In this document: positions 8,452 to 16,367 of the stretch, one piece after another
Layout of the letters: each line of letters opens with the position of its first letter
Numbering within the stretch: the first letter of the stretch is position 1
From: Azophilus sp965214305
GTDB taxonomy: Bacteria; Pseudomonadota; Gammaproteobacteria; Pseudomonadales; Azotimanducaceae
DNA length: 64,000 bases
Assembly (NCBI GenBank): GCA_965214305.1
Contig: OZ243949.1
Location: forward strand, 2,728,001-2,792,000
Reading direction: 5' to 3'
Position numbers and translations under genes: made by a program
Notes under the pieces: generated by a model
Told to the model about the DNA's origin: nothing
The model's database searches: none
The model's input: the letters and a program-made list of their open reading frames with translations, nothing else

Positions 8452-8931
8452 ATGGCCATAAAAGAAGGCGATAAACTACCCGACGTTACCATGCACATCC
8501 TGCGGGATGGACGGGTGACGCCCGTTACCACCAACGACCTGTTCGCGGGCAAGAAAGTTGTGTTGTTCTCGGTGCCCGGCGCCTACACCCCCGTCTGCTC
8601 GAACGCTCATCTTCCCGGCTATGTTGTCAACGCCGATGCCATCAAGGCGAAGGGTGTCGATAGCATCATCTGCATGGCCGTGAACGATGCGTTCGTGATG
8701 GACAGTTGGGGCCGGGACAAGAACGCCGAGCAACTGCTTATGGTGGGCGACGGCAACGGTGATTTCACCGCGGCGCTCGACCTGTGGTTTGACCACTCCA
8801 GATCCGGGCTCGGCAACCGCTCGCAGCGCTTCGCCATGATCGTGGACGACGGCACGGTTACCAAGCTGTCGATCGAGACGGGTGGCCAGCTGGATGTCAG
8901 CAAGGCCGAGGCGATTCTCGAAGCCTTGTAA
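8452..8931 (+). CDS. Peroxiredoxin of the Prx5/AhpE-like class
   Basis: Thiol peroxidase of 159 aa that reduces hydroperoxides. The peroxidatic cysteine Cys49 is in FSVPGAYTPVCSNAHLPG, the Prx5 signature; the conserved arginine is in GNRSQRFAMIV. Length and motifs match 1-Cys or atypical 2-Cys Prx5 proteins; no glutaredoxin domain is fused. An A+T-rich stretch with TTGACC (8362) and CATAAT (8401) precedes the gene but is not well spaced for a standard promoter. Confidence 0.93.
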   Translation: MAIKEGDKLPDVTMHILRDGRVTPVTTNDLFAGKKVVLFSVPGAYTPVCSNAHLPGYVVNADAIKAKGVDSIICMAVNDAFVMDSWGRDKNAEQLLMVGDGNGDFTAALDLWFDHSRSGLGNRSQRFAMIVDDGTVTKLSIETGGQLDVSKAEAILEAL

Positions 8932-9059
8932 TTCGCCCGATTAGCCAAGGCGGTCGCGTTTCGGAGGTGCGCCTGGATTTCCGAGCGGAACCGCCTATCC
9001 CGCCAATTCTATGGCGTGAGCTCTAGTACCACTCGGCAGCAAGTGGGTCTGTGGGGCAC

Positions 9060-9131
9060 CTAGGAGCCTTTGCCTGCGGAAGTCGCGAAAGCGGATTTGC
9101 AGCCGCGAATTTCGCAGGCAGAGGCTCCTAG
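9060..9131. repeat. Family A miniature inverted-repeat element, short form
   Basis: A 72-bp palindromic element bounded by CTAG on both sides. Arms CTAGGAGCCTTTGCCTGCGG and the reverse complement of CGCAGGCAGAGGCTCCTAG pair almost perfectly; the centre contains GTCGCGAAAGCG. The same family occurs at 14183, 26603, 36475, 43217, 47222 and 63776. CTAG at both ends suggests TA target duplication as made by IS630/Tc1-type transposases. The right CTAG supplies the stop codon of the lipoprotein at 9128. Confidence 0.85.
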
Positions 9132-9325
9132 CTCGATTCGGGCACCGCCGATGATGCGGGTGCCGGGTTGCGATCGCAGGCCCAGGTGTCGCCGTCGGGC
9201 TGGCAAACCCACTGATCGCTATCCGCCTCGGTGATGCTCGTGCCCGCCGGGGCACGGCTGCCGCAGGCCGCAAGGGCGAGGCAAAACAAGGCGACCAGCC
9301 CGCCTATCTCACCAACTCTCTTCAT
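9128..9325 (-). CDS. Small predicted lipoprotein framed by repeats
   Basis: Predicted lipoprotein of 65 aa: MKRVGEIGGLVALFCLALAAC is its signal and lipobox (21 residues, key LAAC), then a short hydrophilic tail with two further cysteines. The first ten codons (KRVGEIGGL) are the terminus of repeat family B (GTTGGTGAGATAGGCGGG), and the TAG stop is the CTAG end of a family A element. The gene could be a real entericidin-like lipoprotein or an accidental frame between two repeats; the good signal peptide argues for the former. Confidence 0.5.
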   Translation of the reverse strand: MKRVGEIGGLVALFCLALAACGSRAPAGTSITEADSDQWVCQPDGDTWACDRNPAPASSAVPESS

Positions 9326-9532
9326 GGCGCACCACTTTGCCCGTCGCCCGCTTGGCTGTCAAAACATTGCCCCGGATGTTTGGGCTGCCGCGCCCACTCT
9401 GATGTCTCAGTTCCCCTATCCCGGCAACTCTCTTACAAGCTGGCGGCGACTCCTCGCGCTCCCCGGCTGAGTTCAGTCTCATGCGAGGGGCAAGCCCCTC
9501 GCGCTCCCCGGCTGAAGGCTCTACCAGCCTTA
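9326..9532. other. Repeat-rich intergenic segment
   Basis: No gene seen. The segment carries a direct repeat of CTCGCGCTCCCCGGCTGA (near 9453 and 9499) and a perfect 8-bp stem, GCGAGGGG-CAAG-CCCCTCGC, at 9483-9502. Similar CCCCGGCTGAAG pieces accompany other family B repeats (21711, 22595, 26671), so this is probably decayed family B material. Confidence 0.5.
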
Positions 9533-9622
9533 GGTAGCGGCTCAATTTGGCAACGCTTCATTACCGCAGCCCAACGCGGGCGCGGTCTCTGCGGCAGCGG
9601 AAATTGAAACTGAGCCGCTACC
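9533..9622. repeat. Family C miniature inverted-repeat element (complete, 90 bp)
   Basis: The ends GGTAGCGGCTCAATTT and the reverse complement of AAATTGAAACTGAGCCGCTACC form terminal inverted repeats. A second copy of identical length is at 17863-17952. Note the arm variants: both ends have GCGGCTC here and both have GTGGCTC in the other copy, so the two arms change together. Confidence 0.8.
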
Positions 9623-9709
9623 TACCGTTACGGGGCGTTGAACCCTGCGGGCGCTTTCGTCATCATACGCGCGCCTTGGAACAGTGAGCCGCATGGAGAG
9701 ACGATCATC

Positions 9710-10300
9710 ATGATCGCCACGGTAGATTGTTACGAACGCCTGCCGCGCATTCTGCGTTTGGATGTCACCGGCCGGCCCGTCGATTGGGTCAGTTGGCAGG
9801 AGACCGTTTGCCTGTACGCCCGAGACCTTGTGGTCTGGACGTTGGGCGATCCGGTGCTGCGCATCCGCGGTGGCCATTGCCGGTTCGACGGCAGCCCGAG
9901 CGTTGTGGATATTCACGGTATCGTCGCCTGCGATGGCGAGATACGGCCCCCGTCGAAGAGCATTCCGCCACTCACCAACCAAGCGCTTTTTGGCCGTGAC
10001 CGCAACACCTGCCTGTACTGCGCCAAGCACCTGCCGGACAGCGCCTTGACGCGCGATCATGTCGTGCCGACCTCGCGCGGCGGCAAGGATATCTGGGACA
10101 ACTGCGTGGCGGCCTGCCGGCGCTGCAACCACCATAAAGGCAACCGCTTGCTGCACGAATGCGGTATGGAGTTGCTGGCCTTGCCCTATGTGCCGAATTT
10201 CTCCGAGTACTTGGCGTTGATCAACAGTGGCCGCATTCTCGGCGACCAGATGGATTTTCTGCGCAAGAGTTTCGGAGCGAACAGCCGTTTGCTGAACTAG
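9710..10300 (+). CDS. HNH endonuclease domain protein
   Basis: Protein of 196 aa with a C-terminal HNH nuclease domain: CLYCAKHLPDSALTRDHV, SRGGKDIWDN and CVAACRRCNHHKGNR carry two CxxC zinc-binding pairs, the DH dyad and the distal histidines. This is a family widespread in proteobacterial chromosomes with unknown biological role, often outside any mobile element. ATG 9710 has GGAGAG about nine bases upstream. A longer GTG-started frame from 9638 begins in non-conserved DNA and is less likely. Confidence 0.85.
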   Translation: MIATVDCYERLPRILRLDVTGRPVDWVSWQETVCLYARDLVVWTLGDPVLRIRGGHCRFDGSPSVVDIHGIVACDGEIRPPSKSIPPLTNQALFGRDRNTCLYCAKHLPDSALTRDHVVPTSRGGKDIWDNCVAACRRCNHHKGNRLLHECGMELLALPYVPNFSEYLALINSGRILGDQMDFLRKSFGANSRLLN

Positions 10301-10374
10301 AAGCGGGCCCCGCTAGTGGGCCTGGTGACGCAGTCTTGCATTCGGGCTTGTTGCCGTGTGTGCGCCCTCGTCGG

Positions 10375-11391
10375 CTATTGAGCGGGAATGTCAAGTGTGC
10401 CAGCGATCAGCGCCTTTGCACAGCCATAATGCCAGTTTGTCCGTTTTGTTGTCTCGAAGCGAATACATCTGCATCCATGTACCGAAGGAGCCTGATCGGA
10501 GTTGTAGAAGATGATCCGTTCGCCAGCGGAGCCCGCCGTCAACGCCTCGAACAGGCCAACGTATTTCATGCCACCAATAAAGACGATCCGGCCGGTGCGT
10601 TCGGCTGGGAGCATTCGAAAGTCTGCATAAGCTTGCCTGCTCGTTCGCTTCTTGTACGGTTCCGCTTGGGAGAAGGTGATGTCGTAATTGGGTGTCAGGA
10701 AGTCCGCAGCCAACATTCCCCAACCGGCAGACAGAATGAAGACGTTGTCTAAACCGAATGTTTTGACGAGCTTCGAGTACACCGGGTTCCGGTAGAGCTG
10801 CCAAGCGGGGAGGAGTTTCAGCGGGTTGTCTTCGCGGCGATTGTATTCGAGCAGTTCATCGCGCCAGGTTCGTCGGTCTCCCGCGGTGTCATCCGGATGC
10901 CGATAGAGTGTGTTCGAGTCTCGGGGAGCTTCTTCGGGTCGTGCTACAAAAAGGATTGGCTTTCCGCAGTCGTGTAAGTGACCAGCTTCGGGGCTTTTGG
11001 ATCCGGCACACTGAATGACGACAGTCAGCTTCTGTCCTTCAAGGAACCGTTGGGACGGCGCGTGCGGGACCTGTCGATCCTTGCGCGTAGACATGGGGGC
11101 AAGCTTGGACGAAGTGGATCGGTCCAGAGGGTCCGGGCTCCCCGAAATTGCGTATTGGAACCGCGTCGTCGTGCTCTGACGGGGCCCCGTGCGTTCCAGC
11201 AACTTGATGTTGGCGAGTTGGAGGAACGCTCTGGACTGCAAGGCGCTGCAAACGTTGGGCGCCCTGCCGGGGAGACCCAATTCTCGGCAAATATCGCCTG
11301 CGCTGATGCACAGGGTCCGATGGCCCGCAGCTCGGGCCGGTTCCACATGGTGGATGAGGGCGTATTCCCGAATTTCGTCGGCTTGGCTCAT
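10375..11391 (-). CDS. DUF6884/YaaA-like domain protein with an N-terminal accessory domain
   Basis: Unusual two-part protein of 338 aa. Residues about 1-95 (SAGDICRELGLPGRAPNVCS, LQSRAFLQLANIKLLERTGP) look like a small winged or DNA-associated domain seen in uncharacterised proteins. From about residue 125 a second domain starts (VVIQCAGSKSPEAG) and contains YRNPVYSKLVKTFGL, VFILSAGWGMLAADF and PNYDITF, resembling DUF6884 and YaaA-related folds, where an NPVYxxL/LSAxxGLL pattern is typical. Function is unknown; the island setting with HNH and phage-like genes suggests nucleic acid or defence biology, which is inference. Confidence 0.55.
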   Translation of the reverse strand: MSQADEIREYALIHHVEPARAAGHRTLCISAGDICRELGLPGRAPNVCSALQSRAFLQLANIKLLERTGPRQSTTTRFQYAISGSPDPLDRSTSSKLAPMSTRKDRQVPHAPSQRFLEGQKLTVVIQCAGSKSPEAGHLHDCGKPILFVARPEEAPRDSNTLYRHPDDTAGDRRTWRDELLEYNRREDNPLKLLPAWQLYRNPVYSKLVKTFGLDNVFILSAGWGMLAADFLTPNYDITFSQAEPYKKRTSRQAYADFRMLPAERTGRIVFIGGMKYVGLFEALTAGSAGERIIFYNSDQAPSVHGCRCIRFETTKRTNWHYGCAKALIAGTLDIPAQ

Positions 11392-11444
11392 TGGTTATGC
11401 CACTCTATGGCCGCTCCTTTGCCAGGGCGTCCTAGCCGGGCCCG

Positions 11445-11720
11445 CTAGGAAAGAAATGTACGGATTAGTGCAACAGCCAAGGATATTAACGCAACCAAGA
11501 TAATGCCAATTAACCAGCGCGACATCGAAGCTTCTTTCTCCGAGACAAGCGTTTTCACCTCCGAAATGTCCTCTTTCGTGGCCAGGCGCCGCAAATGAGC
11601 CTCGATGGCGGATACGCGCCCATGCAAATTGCGCCCGCTATCGTTTCCGCCCCCGGCATGTTGATGCGCGGGCGGTGAAACGGGACCGCCAGGACGGTCA
11701 TATATGTTGGTATCGCTCAT
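11445..11720 (-). CDS. Small coiled-coil membrane protein (XhlA-like)
   Basis: A 91-aa protein from ATG 11720: a glycine/histidine-rich start, a coiled-coil stretch (GRVSAIEAHLRRLATKEDI to VSEKEASM) and one C-terminal membrane helix (WLIGIILVALISLAVALI). This layout resembles hemolysin XhlA and other phage-encoded lysis or membrane-anchor proteins. Its start overlaps the stop of the upstream gene by four bases (ATGA), so the two form an operon. Confidence 0.65.
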   Translation of the reverse strand: MSDTNIYDRPGGPVSPPAHQHAGGGNDSGRNLHGRVSAIEAHLRRLATKEDISEVKTLVSEKEASMSRWLIGIILVALISLAVALIRTFLS

Positions 11721-11992
11721 GACGACCGCCTTTCCCAGGCCGCCAACTTCTCCCAAAGGGAGCGGGGGGCGAAGCCGTTATATTCGGACAGCTTTACAAC
11801 CACGCCGGTGCTTGCCGGATTATCTTGAATGCCAATGCCAATTTTTTCGTTAACATCCGCACATGTTTCGCATTGCCCCGCAACCACCCAAACCCCCTCT
11901 TGAATCTTGTGGCGGCGCTCGCCGAATGTTTTAGAAACGACGGACTCTGTAACCGAGCCATCTGGTGGCAGAGCGATCAGAAAACAGTTCAC
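11717..11992 (-). CDS. Hypothetical protein upstream of the coiled-coil membrane protein
   Basis: A 91-aa protein not recognised. It begins MNCFLIALPPDGSVTESVV and contains VWVVAGQCETCADVNEKIGI and ASTGVVVKLSEYNGFAPRSL. No signal or membrane segment. The ATGA overlap with the following small membrane-protein gene supports expression as a pair. Similar small proteins occur on their own in proteobacterial islands; no function can be assigned. Confidence 0.5.
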   Translation of the reverse strand: MNCFLIALPPDGSVTESVVSKTFGERRHKIQEGVWVVAGQCETCADVNEKIGIGIQDNPASTGVVVKLSEYNGFAPRSLWEKLAAWERRSS

Positions 11993-12044
11993 GCGAACAT
12001 CCTCCGCTCAGAAATTTGATTGAGTACGACGCCAATCGGCAAAT

Positions 12045-12218
12045 TTACGTTAGGCTGCAAGGCTGTTTGTTGAGCCGGTTGGCCAAACAGTCGGTTTTTC
12101 CGCTCACCGCATCGATCTTGCCGGCCAGACCGTCCATGCATTCCTGAAACACCTGCCTCATGGCCCCGGCCAGCAGGTCGACGCCGCCATTGAGCGCGGA
12201 AGCGTTTTTCTTGGTCAT
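12045..12218 (-). CDS. Small hypothetical protein
   Basis: A 57-aa frame starting MTKKNASALNGGVDLLAGAM. An excellent ribosome site, AAGGAGATAAAC, directly precedes ATG 12218, which is the main reason to call it. The product is helical with three cysteines (EC, DC, PC) and no signal peptide. Function unknown. Confidence 0.55.
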   Translation of the reverse strand: MTKKNASALNGGVDLLAGAMRQVFQECMDGLAGKIDAVSGKTDCLANRLNKQPCSLT

Positions 12219-12372
12219 GTTTATCTCCTTTGCGTACAAGCCACCTTACTACGCTTTGCGTCTCTTCGTCGAATTGCGTTGAGGCAGTTGCCGTGCGCAA
12301 GTACCCGATTCCAAGGCACAAGCCAACCTTACCTAGGCGGAGACCCTGGATGTTGGCTAGAGAGGATTAGCG

Positions 12373-12489
12373 GTGGGGATCTTGGATGCGACTTGGGAGA
12401 ACGTTGGCTTTATCACGCTCTTCGGGCTCGTGATGAACATATGGGCCGCAGTTCTGCTGTGGCGTCATTCCGAGAACTATGAAACCTAG
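12373..12489 (+). CDS. Single-span small membrane protein
   Basis: A 38-aa frame from GTG 12373: MGILDATWENVGFITLFGLV followed by MNIWAAVLLWRHSENYET, one membrane helix with a charged tail. AGAGGA lies seven bases before the start. Composition is typical of small membrane proteins. No homologue recognised. Confidence 0.45.
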   Translation: MGILDATWENVGFITLFGLVMNIWAAVLLWRHSENYET

Positions 12490-12874
12490 TCCATCATGGT
12501 ATACGTTGCCTTAACGATAGCAGGCCTCAACTTAGACGGACAATGGCCCAGCACCTTGACTTATATCATCGTGGGTTAGGCGGGTATTAGCTATCCATAC
12601 CCCTACCAGATGTTTGAACCTATCAGGTGGGCAAACCGAGTTTTTGGGTAGTAGCTCAGTTTGAAATATCCGTTTTCTTCTTGTGGGTTTTGGGCCGGCC
12701 TGGTCCGGGCCGTGCATCCTCAACCATCCCCACAATCGGGAAGGGCGACCCGGAGGCCGCCTCCCGCCCCGGCCTGCCGGACGGGGATCGGCCGGTGTCC
12801 CGGCGCCGTCCTTGTGTCAGCGAGGCCTGCCCCGGTGCCGCCCTGCCGCTGCCGGCCCTCATCCGACACAAGCA
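12490..12874. other. Intergenic stretch without a convincing gene
   Basis: At 12646 lies a family C half-terminus (GGGTAGTAGCTCAGTTTGAAA). From 12690 the DNA turns very GC-rich with overlapping low-complexity frames on both strands; none looks like a protein. The CTTGTGTC (12811) and GACACAAG (12865) octamers are complementary and could form a large stem. Nothing else seen. Confidence 0.4.
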
Positions 12875-13566
12875 TTAGCTGTCGAGGTTAGGGCATCCCA
12901 AGCGCCGCCTGGCCTCCTGGCTCTCCGTAGTCTGGCCGGCGAGGATCAGTGTGCCGCCCCGTGTGCCGTTGCACATGCAGTCCGTGATGTCCTGCCGGGT
13001 GCGCACCACCGCGAAGCACCCGGTGCGGCTATTTTTCGCTAGATCGAGCGTGGCCGTGCCCTCAGTATTCAGGTTCTGATCCGCATTCGAGAACTCGCCG
13101 CGGGTCTTGAAGCATTGCCTCGTAAGAGGAGAAGAGGTATTGCCAGTATGAAGAATGGCGACATAGCGCGTATTCTTTTTCAGACCGGAAAAGCGGGTCG
13201 TACCAGCGGATATGGGAGTGCTTGAATCTGTAAGTCTTCCGAGTTTTTGCGACTTGCTTATCCCCAGCCCTCCACTGCTATTTTCCAGCAACTCCAGATA
13301 GACATCGTAAGCTGCATTTCCAATGTGCGTAATCTGGCTGTTCCCAACGATCAACGAATTTTGGGTGATGCTTGATAGTACTAGATCGAAGCCGGGTGCT
13401 TCACCGAGACCTCCTTGCGTACAGGCCACTGTCCCGACGGTCGCTGGGATGATGAGCTGCGCCCGCACGTTCACAGGCAAGGCCAGCATCGCGACAAGTG
13501 CGAGCGCGGCAGTGGTTAATCTAGCGAGGAGGAGGGGGGGGGGGGGGGGGTAGAATCTTTGCTCAT
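12875..13566 (-). CDS. Secreted cysteine-containing protein behind a poly-G tract (out of frame as written)
   Basis: ATG 13566 has GAGG eight bases upstream and encodes MSKDST before a run of 17 C (coding strand). After the tract, a signal peptide (LTTAALALVAMLALPVNVRAQ, key A-LALVA-ML, cleaved after AQ) and a 180-aa mature part follow to 12875. The mature part has six cysteines and an FN3-like GLKKNTRYVAIL stretch. With 17 bases the ATG frame ends at a stop six codons past the tract; 18 or 15 would join start and secreted protein. Either a phase-variable gene in the OFF state or a homopolymer sequencing error. An internal ATG at 13489 would give a poorer signal. Confidence 0.6.
13534..13550. 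repeat. Homopolymeric G17 tract
   Basis: Seventeen consecutive G on the plus strand, between the start codon and the signal peptide of the secreted protein. Such tracts slip during replication and act as on/off switches in many pathogens and symbionts. Length in the assembly may be imprecise. Confidence 0.9.
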
Positions 13567-13779
13567 TGCGTTTGCCTCAGATAAGAGTGGGAATGGGAAC
13601 AAGACCCCAACCAGCATAACATGATTTGCAAGCAATCAAGTTGGTCAGAAAACGCTTGTCTCAGCATGGAGAGATGCTTTTTGCCGCTGCGAACCATACG
13701 TCGCTCCAGCGCTCTTAGGAAATCATTGGCATGACCCTCAAGCGCGCGCCAGCATCTGCATACATGAACACGGAATTGA

Positions 13780-13884
13780 TTATGCGTGCAACGCTCTTGG
13801 ATGTGGCTGCCTAGCGGCTCGACTCAGCCGCGCCTTGACGTAGTATCTTTCCTCCGGGGTCAGGTGGGTGCAGCTCTTTGCCAT
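13780..13884 (-). pseudogene. IS30-family transposase N-terminal fragment
   Basis: The minus strand from ATG 13884 reads MAKSCTHLTPEERYYVKARL then hits a stop after 34 codons. YTHLTPEERYYI is the signature N-terminus of IS30 transposases. The catalytic core is missing, and no second IS end was identified, so this is an old remnant. Confidence 0.65.
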
Positions 13885-14228
13885 GGCAAACCTCCAATTT
13901 TGTAATTGACCGGAGGATGTTACCCCACCCGGCCCTTGTTAACTTCTGGAGCGTTGCACTAGCAAGTTGAAACTAAGAGTTGATATGAAATACATCCGCG
14001 CGCTCTAGCAGCATACGGCGCATACTGGTTAGGATTGGTTATAATTCCCTTAAAGTGATTCATGGGGCCTGTGTTCCTGTTGGGTTGAGACCCTCATGTT
14101 CCACCACTTCCTTGCTGTCCGAGTAGGGATATGTTTCAAACCGATACAAGACCCATAATTTAGTCTACTGTCAACTTTACTACATGAGCCTCTATTTTCG
14201 CTTTGGCGAATTCCCAAGGCCCAGGCTC
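13885..14228. other. Intergenic stretch with a degenerate family A element
   Basis: No gene supported. The right part, about 14183-14232, resembles family A (GAGCCTCT...TTTCGCTTTGGCGAATT...CCAGGCTCCTAGG) in degenerate form; its CTAG gives the cysS stop. A short frame on the minus strand ending HRPHESL faintly recalls an IS3-type integrase tail but is too short to call. Confidence 0.4.
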
Positions 14229-15713
14229 CTAGGTACGCTTCCATAGCGTTTCTTCCCGCCGGTCTTCCAATTCGATGCCTGCTTGCGCCAGTTCATCACG
14301 AATGCGGTCGGCGGTTGCGAAATCCCGTGCGCGCCGTGCGGCAGCGCGTTTTTCGATTAATGCCTCAATGGCTTCCGGGGTAATGGCTTCCGGGGTCTGT
14401 GGGCTGGGTTCGGCTTCAATATGACGAGTTCCCCTTAAGTCATCAGGGCTGTCTGGTCTACCACGAGATCGGGCCGGGAACCCTTCTTGAAACCAGGCAT
14501 CGGGCCTGGTGTCGAGCAGTCCCAGTAACCAACCGCCCCGCAGCAGCCGTTGCCGTTGCTCGGCCTGTTCGGCTTGATCGCGGGCCTTGTTGAGAGCGGC
14601 GGCGATGGCGTGCATGGCGGCCAGCGCGGCAGGGGTGTTCAGGTCGTCCAGCAGGGCTGCCAGTACCTCTTGGGGGAAGTCGGCCCCGGTGCCGTGCCGA
14701 TTGGCCGATGCGGTTTCTTGTTGGTCGCCGCCGCCGCTGCGCAACGCCTGGTAAAGCGCATCAAGGCTGCGCCGGGCCTGCTCCAGCAAACCTTCGGACC
14801 AAACCAGGGGCGAACGGTATTGGCCGGACAACAGCGCGTAGCGCAAGGTTTCCCCGGCATGCTGTTGACGCAAGTCGTGTATGGTGACGATGTTGCCTTG
14901 CGACTTCGACATCTTTTCCGCGCCCAGGGTTAACATCCCGTTATGCAACCAATAGCGCACCGCCTTGGCGTTGCCGTTGGCGCAACGGCTTTGCGCGGAT
15001 TCGTTTTCGTGGTGGGGGAAGGCGAGGTCCGAGCCGCCGCCGTGTATGTCGATGCGGGTGCCGAGATGTTTGCGAATCATCGCCGAACACTCGATGTGCC
15101 ATCCCGGCCGGCCCCGGCCCCAGGGGCTGGTCCAACCGGGTAATTCCGGCGTCGACGGTTTCCACAACACAAAGTCTTTGGGGTCGCGCTTGTACGGCGC
15201 CACCTCGACCCGGGCACCATCAAGCATATCTTCCAGCGAGCGCCCTGTGAGGCTGCCGTATTGGGGGTCGGCGGGTACATGGAAGAGCACGTGCCCCTCG
15301 GCTGCGTAGGCGAAACCCTTTTCGATCAAAGCCTCGATCATTGCCACGATTTCGGCAATGTGCTCCGTGGCGCGGGGCTGTAGGCTGGTATCGAGCACTC
15401 CGAGCGCGACGATATCTTCGTTGTAGGCTTGCGTATAGCGTTGCGCCAATGCCGTTATGGGTTCACCCTTGGCCAGCGCCTGCCGGTTGATCTTGTCATC
15501 CACGTCGGTGACGTTGCAGGCGTAGACGACATTCGGATAGAGGGTATTCAACACCCGGTAAAGCACATCGAATACCACCGCCGGACGACCATTGCCGATG
15601 TGTACATGGCCATACACTGTCGGTCCGCAAACATACATGGTGACACGCTGCGGATCGATGGGCCGAAACGTTTCCTTGCGGCCTGAAAGCGTATTGTGCA
15701 GTTGCAATTTCAT
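14229..15713 (-). CDS. cysS: Cysteinyl-tRNA synthetase
   Basis: Class I aminoacyl-tRNA synthetase (494 aa) charging tRNA-Cys. The HIGH motif (YGHVHIGNGRPAVVF), zinc-site cysteine in CGPTVYG, WHIECSAM and the KMSKSQGN motif are intact, and the C-terminal RDFATADRIRDEL segment matches bacterial CysS. About 37 extra residues (near GFPARSRGRPDSPDDLRG, ending at EAITPEAIEAL) sit between LLG LLDTRPDAWF and the C-terminal helix; most CysS proteins are shorter there. The TAG stop is part of the CTAG end of a repeat, so the terminal KRT may be altered. Confidence 0.96.
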   Translation of the reverse strand: MKLQLHNTLSGRKETFRPIDPQRVTMYVCGPTVYGHVHIGNGRPAVVFDVLYRVLNTLYPNVVYACNVTDVDDKINRQALAKGEPITALAQRYTQAYNEDIVALGVLDTSLQPRATEHIAEIVAMIEALIEKGFAYAAEGHVLFHVPADPQYGSLTGRSLEDMLDGARVEVAPYKRDPKDFVLWKPSTPELPGWTSPWGRGRPGWHIECSAMIRKHLGTRIDIHGGGSDLAFPHHENESAQSRCANGNAKAVRYWLHNGMLTLGAEKMSKSQGNIVTIHDLRQQHAGETLRYALLSGQYRSPLVWSEGLLEQARRSLDALYQALRSGGGDQQETASANRHGTGADFPQEVLAALLDDLNTPAALAAMHAIAAALNKARDQAEQAEQRQRLLRGGWLLGLLDTRPDAWFQEGFPARSRGRPDSPDDLRGTRHIEAEPSPQTPEAITPEAIEALIEKRAAARRARDFATADRIRDELAQAGIELEDRREETLWKRT

Positions 15714-15798
15714 TATTATGCGGCGGTGACGTAATTATCCCCGCTCATGGTGGAGCGAGCCCGAACGCGCATGCGGGTTAACTGCATAAAGCTCAAAA

Positions 15799-16233
15799 TT
15801 ATGCGTGATCCGCGCTGCCCGGGTCGCCGAGCACTCTGACCCGGTCGCCGTCAACGCGCAGGTAAAAGCAGTGGCGGCGATAGGTGTGGCAAGCGCTGCC
15901 AGCCTGCTCCACCCGCATGAGTATGGTGTCGCCATCGCAGTCGAAACTCAGGTCAACCAGCTTTTGCACATGGCCGGACGTCTCGCCCTTCCACCAGAGT
16001 TTCTGGCGGCTGCGGGAGAAATACCAGGCATAGCCGGTTTCCAGGGTGCGTTCGAGGGCGGCGCGGTTCATCCAGGCGAGCATCAGCACCTCGCCGTTGG
16101 CAATATCTTGGGCAATGGCGGGGACCAGGCCTTTTTCGTTGTATTTGAGGTTATCCAACAGCTCGCTCAAAGGCCGGCTCGTGCCGTCCGTGGCACCTTC
16201 CAATTGTTTTATGTAGGCGGATGTCATAGCCAA
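15799..16233 (-). CDS. hisI: Phosphoribosyl-AMP cyclohydrolase
   Basis: HisI (144 aa), third step of histidine synthesis, opening the adenine ring of phosphoribosyl-AMP. Conserved pieces are GEVLMLAWMN, ALERTLETGYAWYFSRSR, LWWKGETSGH and the metal-binding DCDGDTILMRVEQ...ACHTYRRHCF. It stands alone, without the his operon or hisE. TTG 16233 has AAAGGA six bases upstream; ATG 16227 is two codons later and cannot be excluded. Confidence 0.95.
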   Translation of the reverse strand: MAMTSAYIKQLEGATDGTSRPLSELLDNLKYNEKGLVPAIAQDIANGEVLMLAWMNRAALERTLETGYAWYFSRSRQKLWWKGETSGHVQKLVDLSFDCDGDTILMRVEQAGSACHTYRRHCFYLRVDGDRVRVLGDPGSADHA

Positions 16234-16367
16234 ATTCGTCCTTTGATGGGAGCGGAGGGCTGGGCTGTTGTCGGCCGGTCAACGGTCAAGGATAGACGGA
16301 CTACCCTTGTTTTGCTGCGGCCTGCCGAGGGCCGATACGGCAAATGTGTATATTGGGAGAGCGGTTG

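Noticed and set aside
12656..12891. Several GC-rich frames on both strands
   Set aside because: Low-complexity Arg/Pro/Gly products typical of spurious frames; no start signals.
14050..14244. 64-codon minus-strand frame ending HRPHESL, faintly like an IS3 integrase tail
   Set aside because: It starts in repeat DNA, has no catalytic residues and is too short; treated as chance or unprovable remnant.
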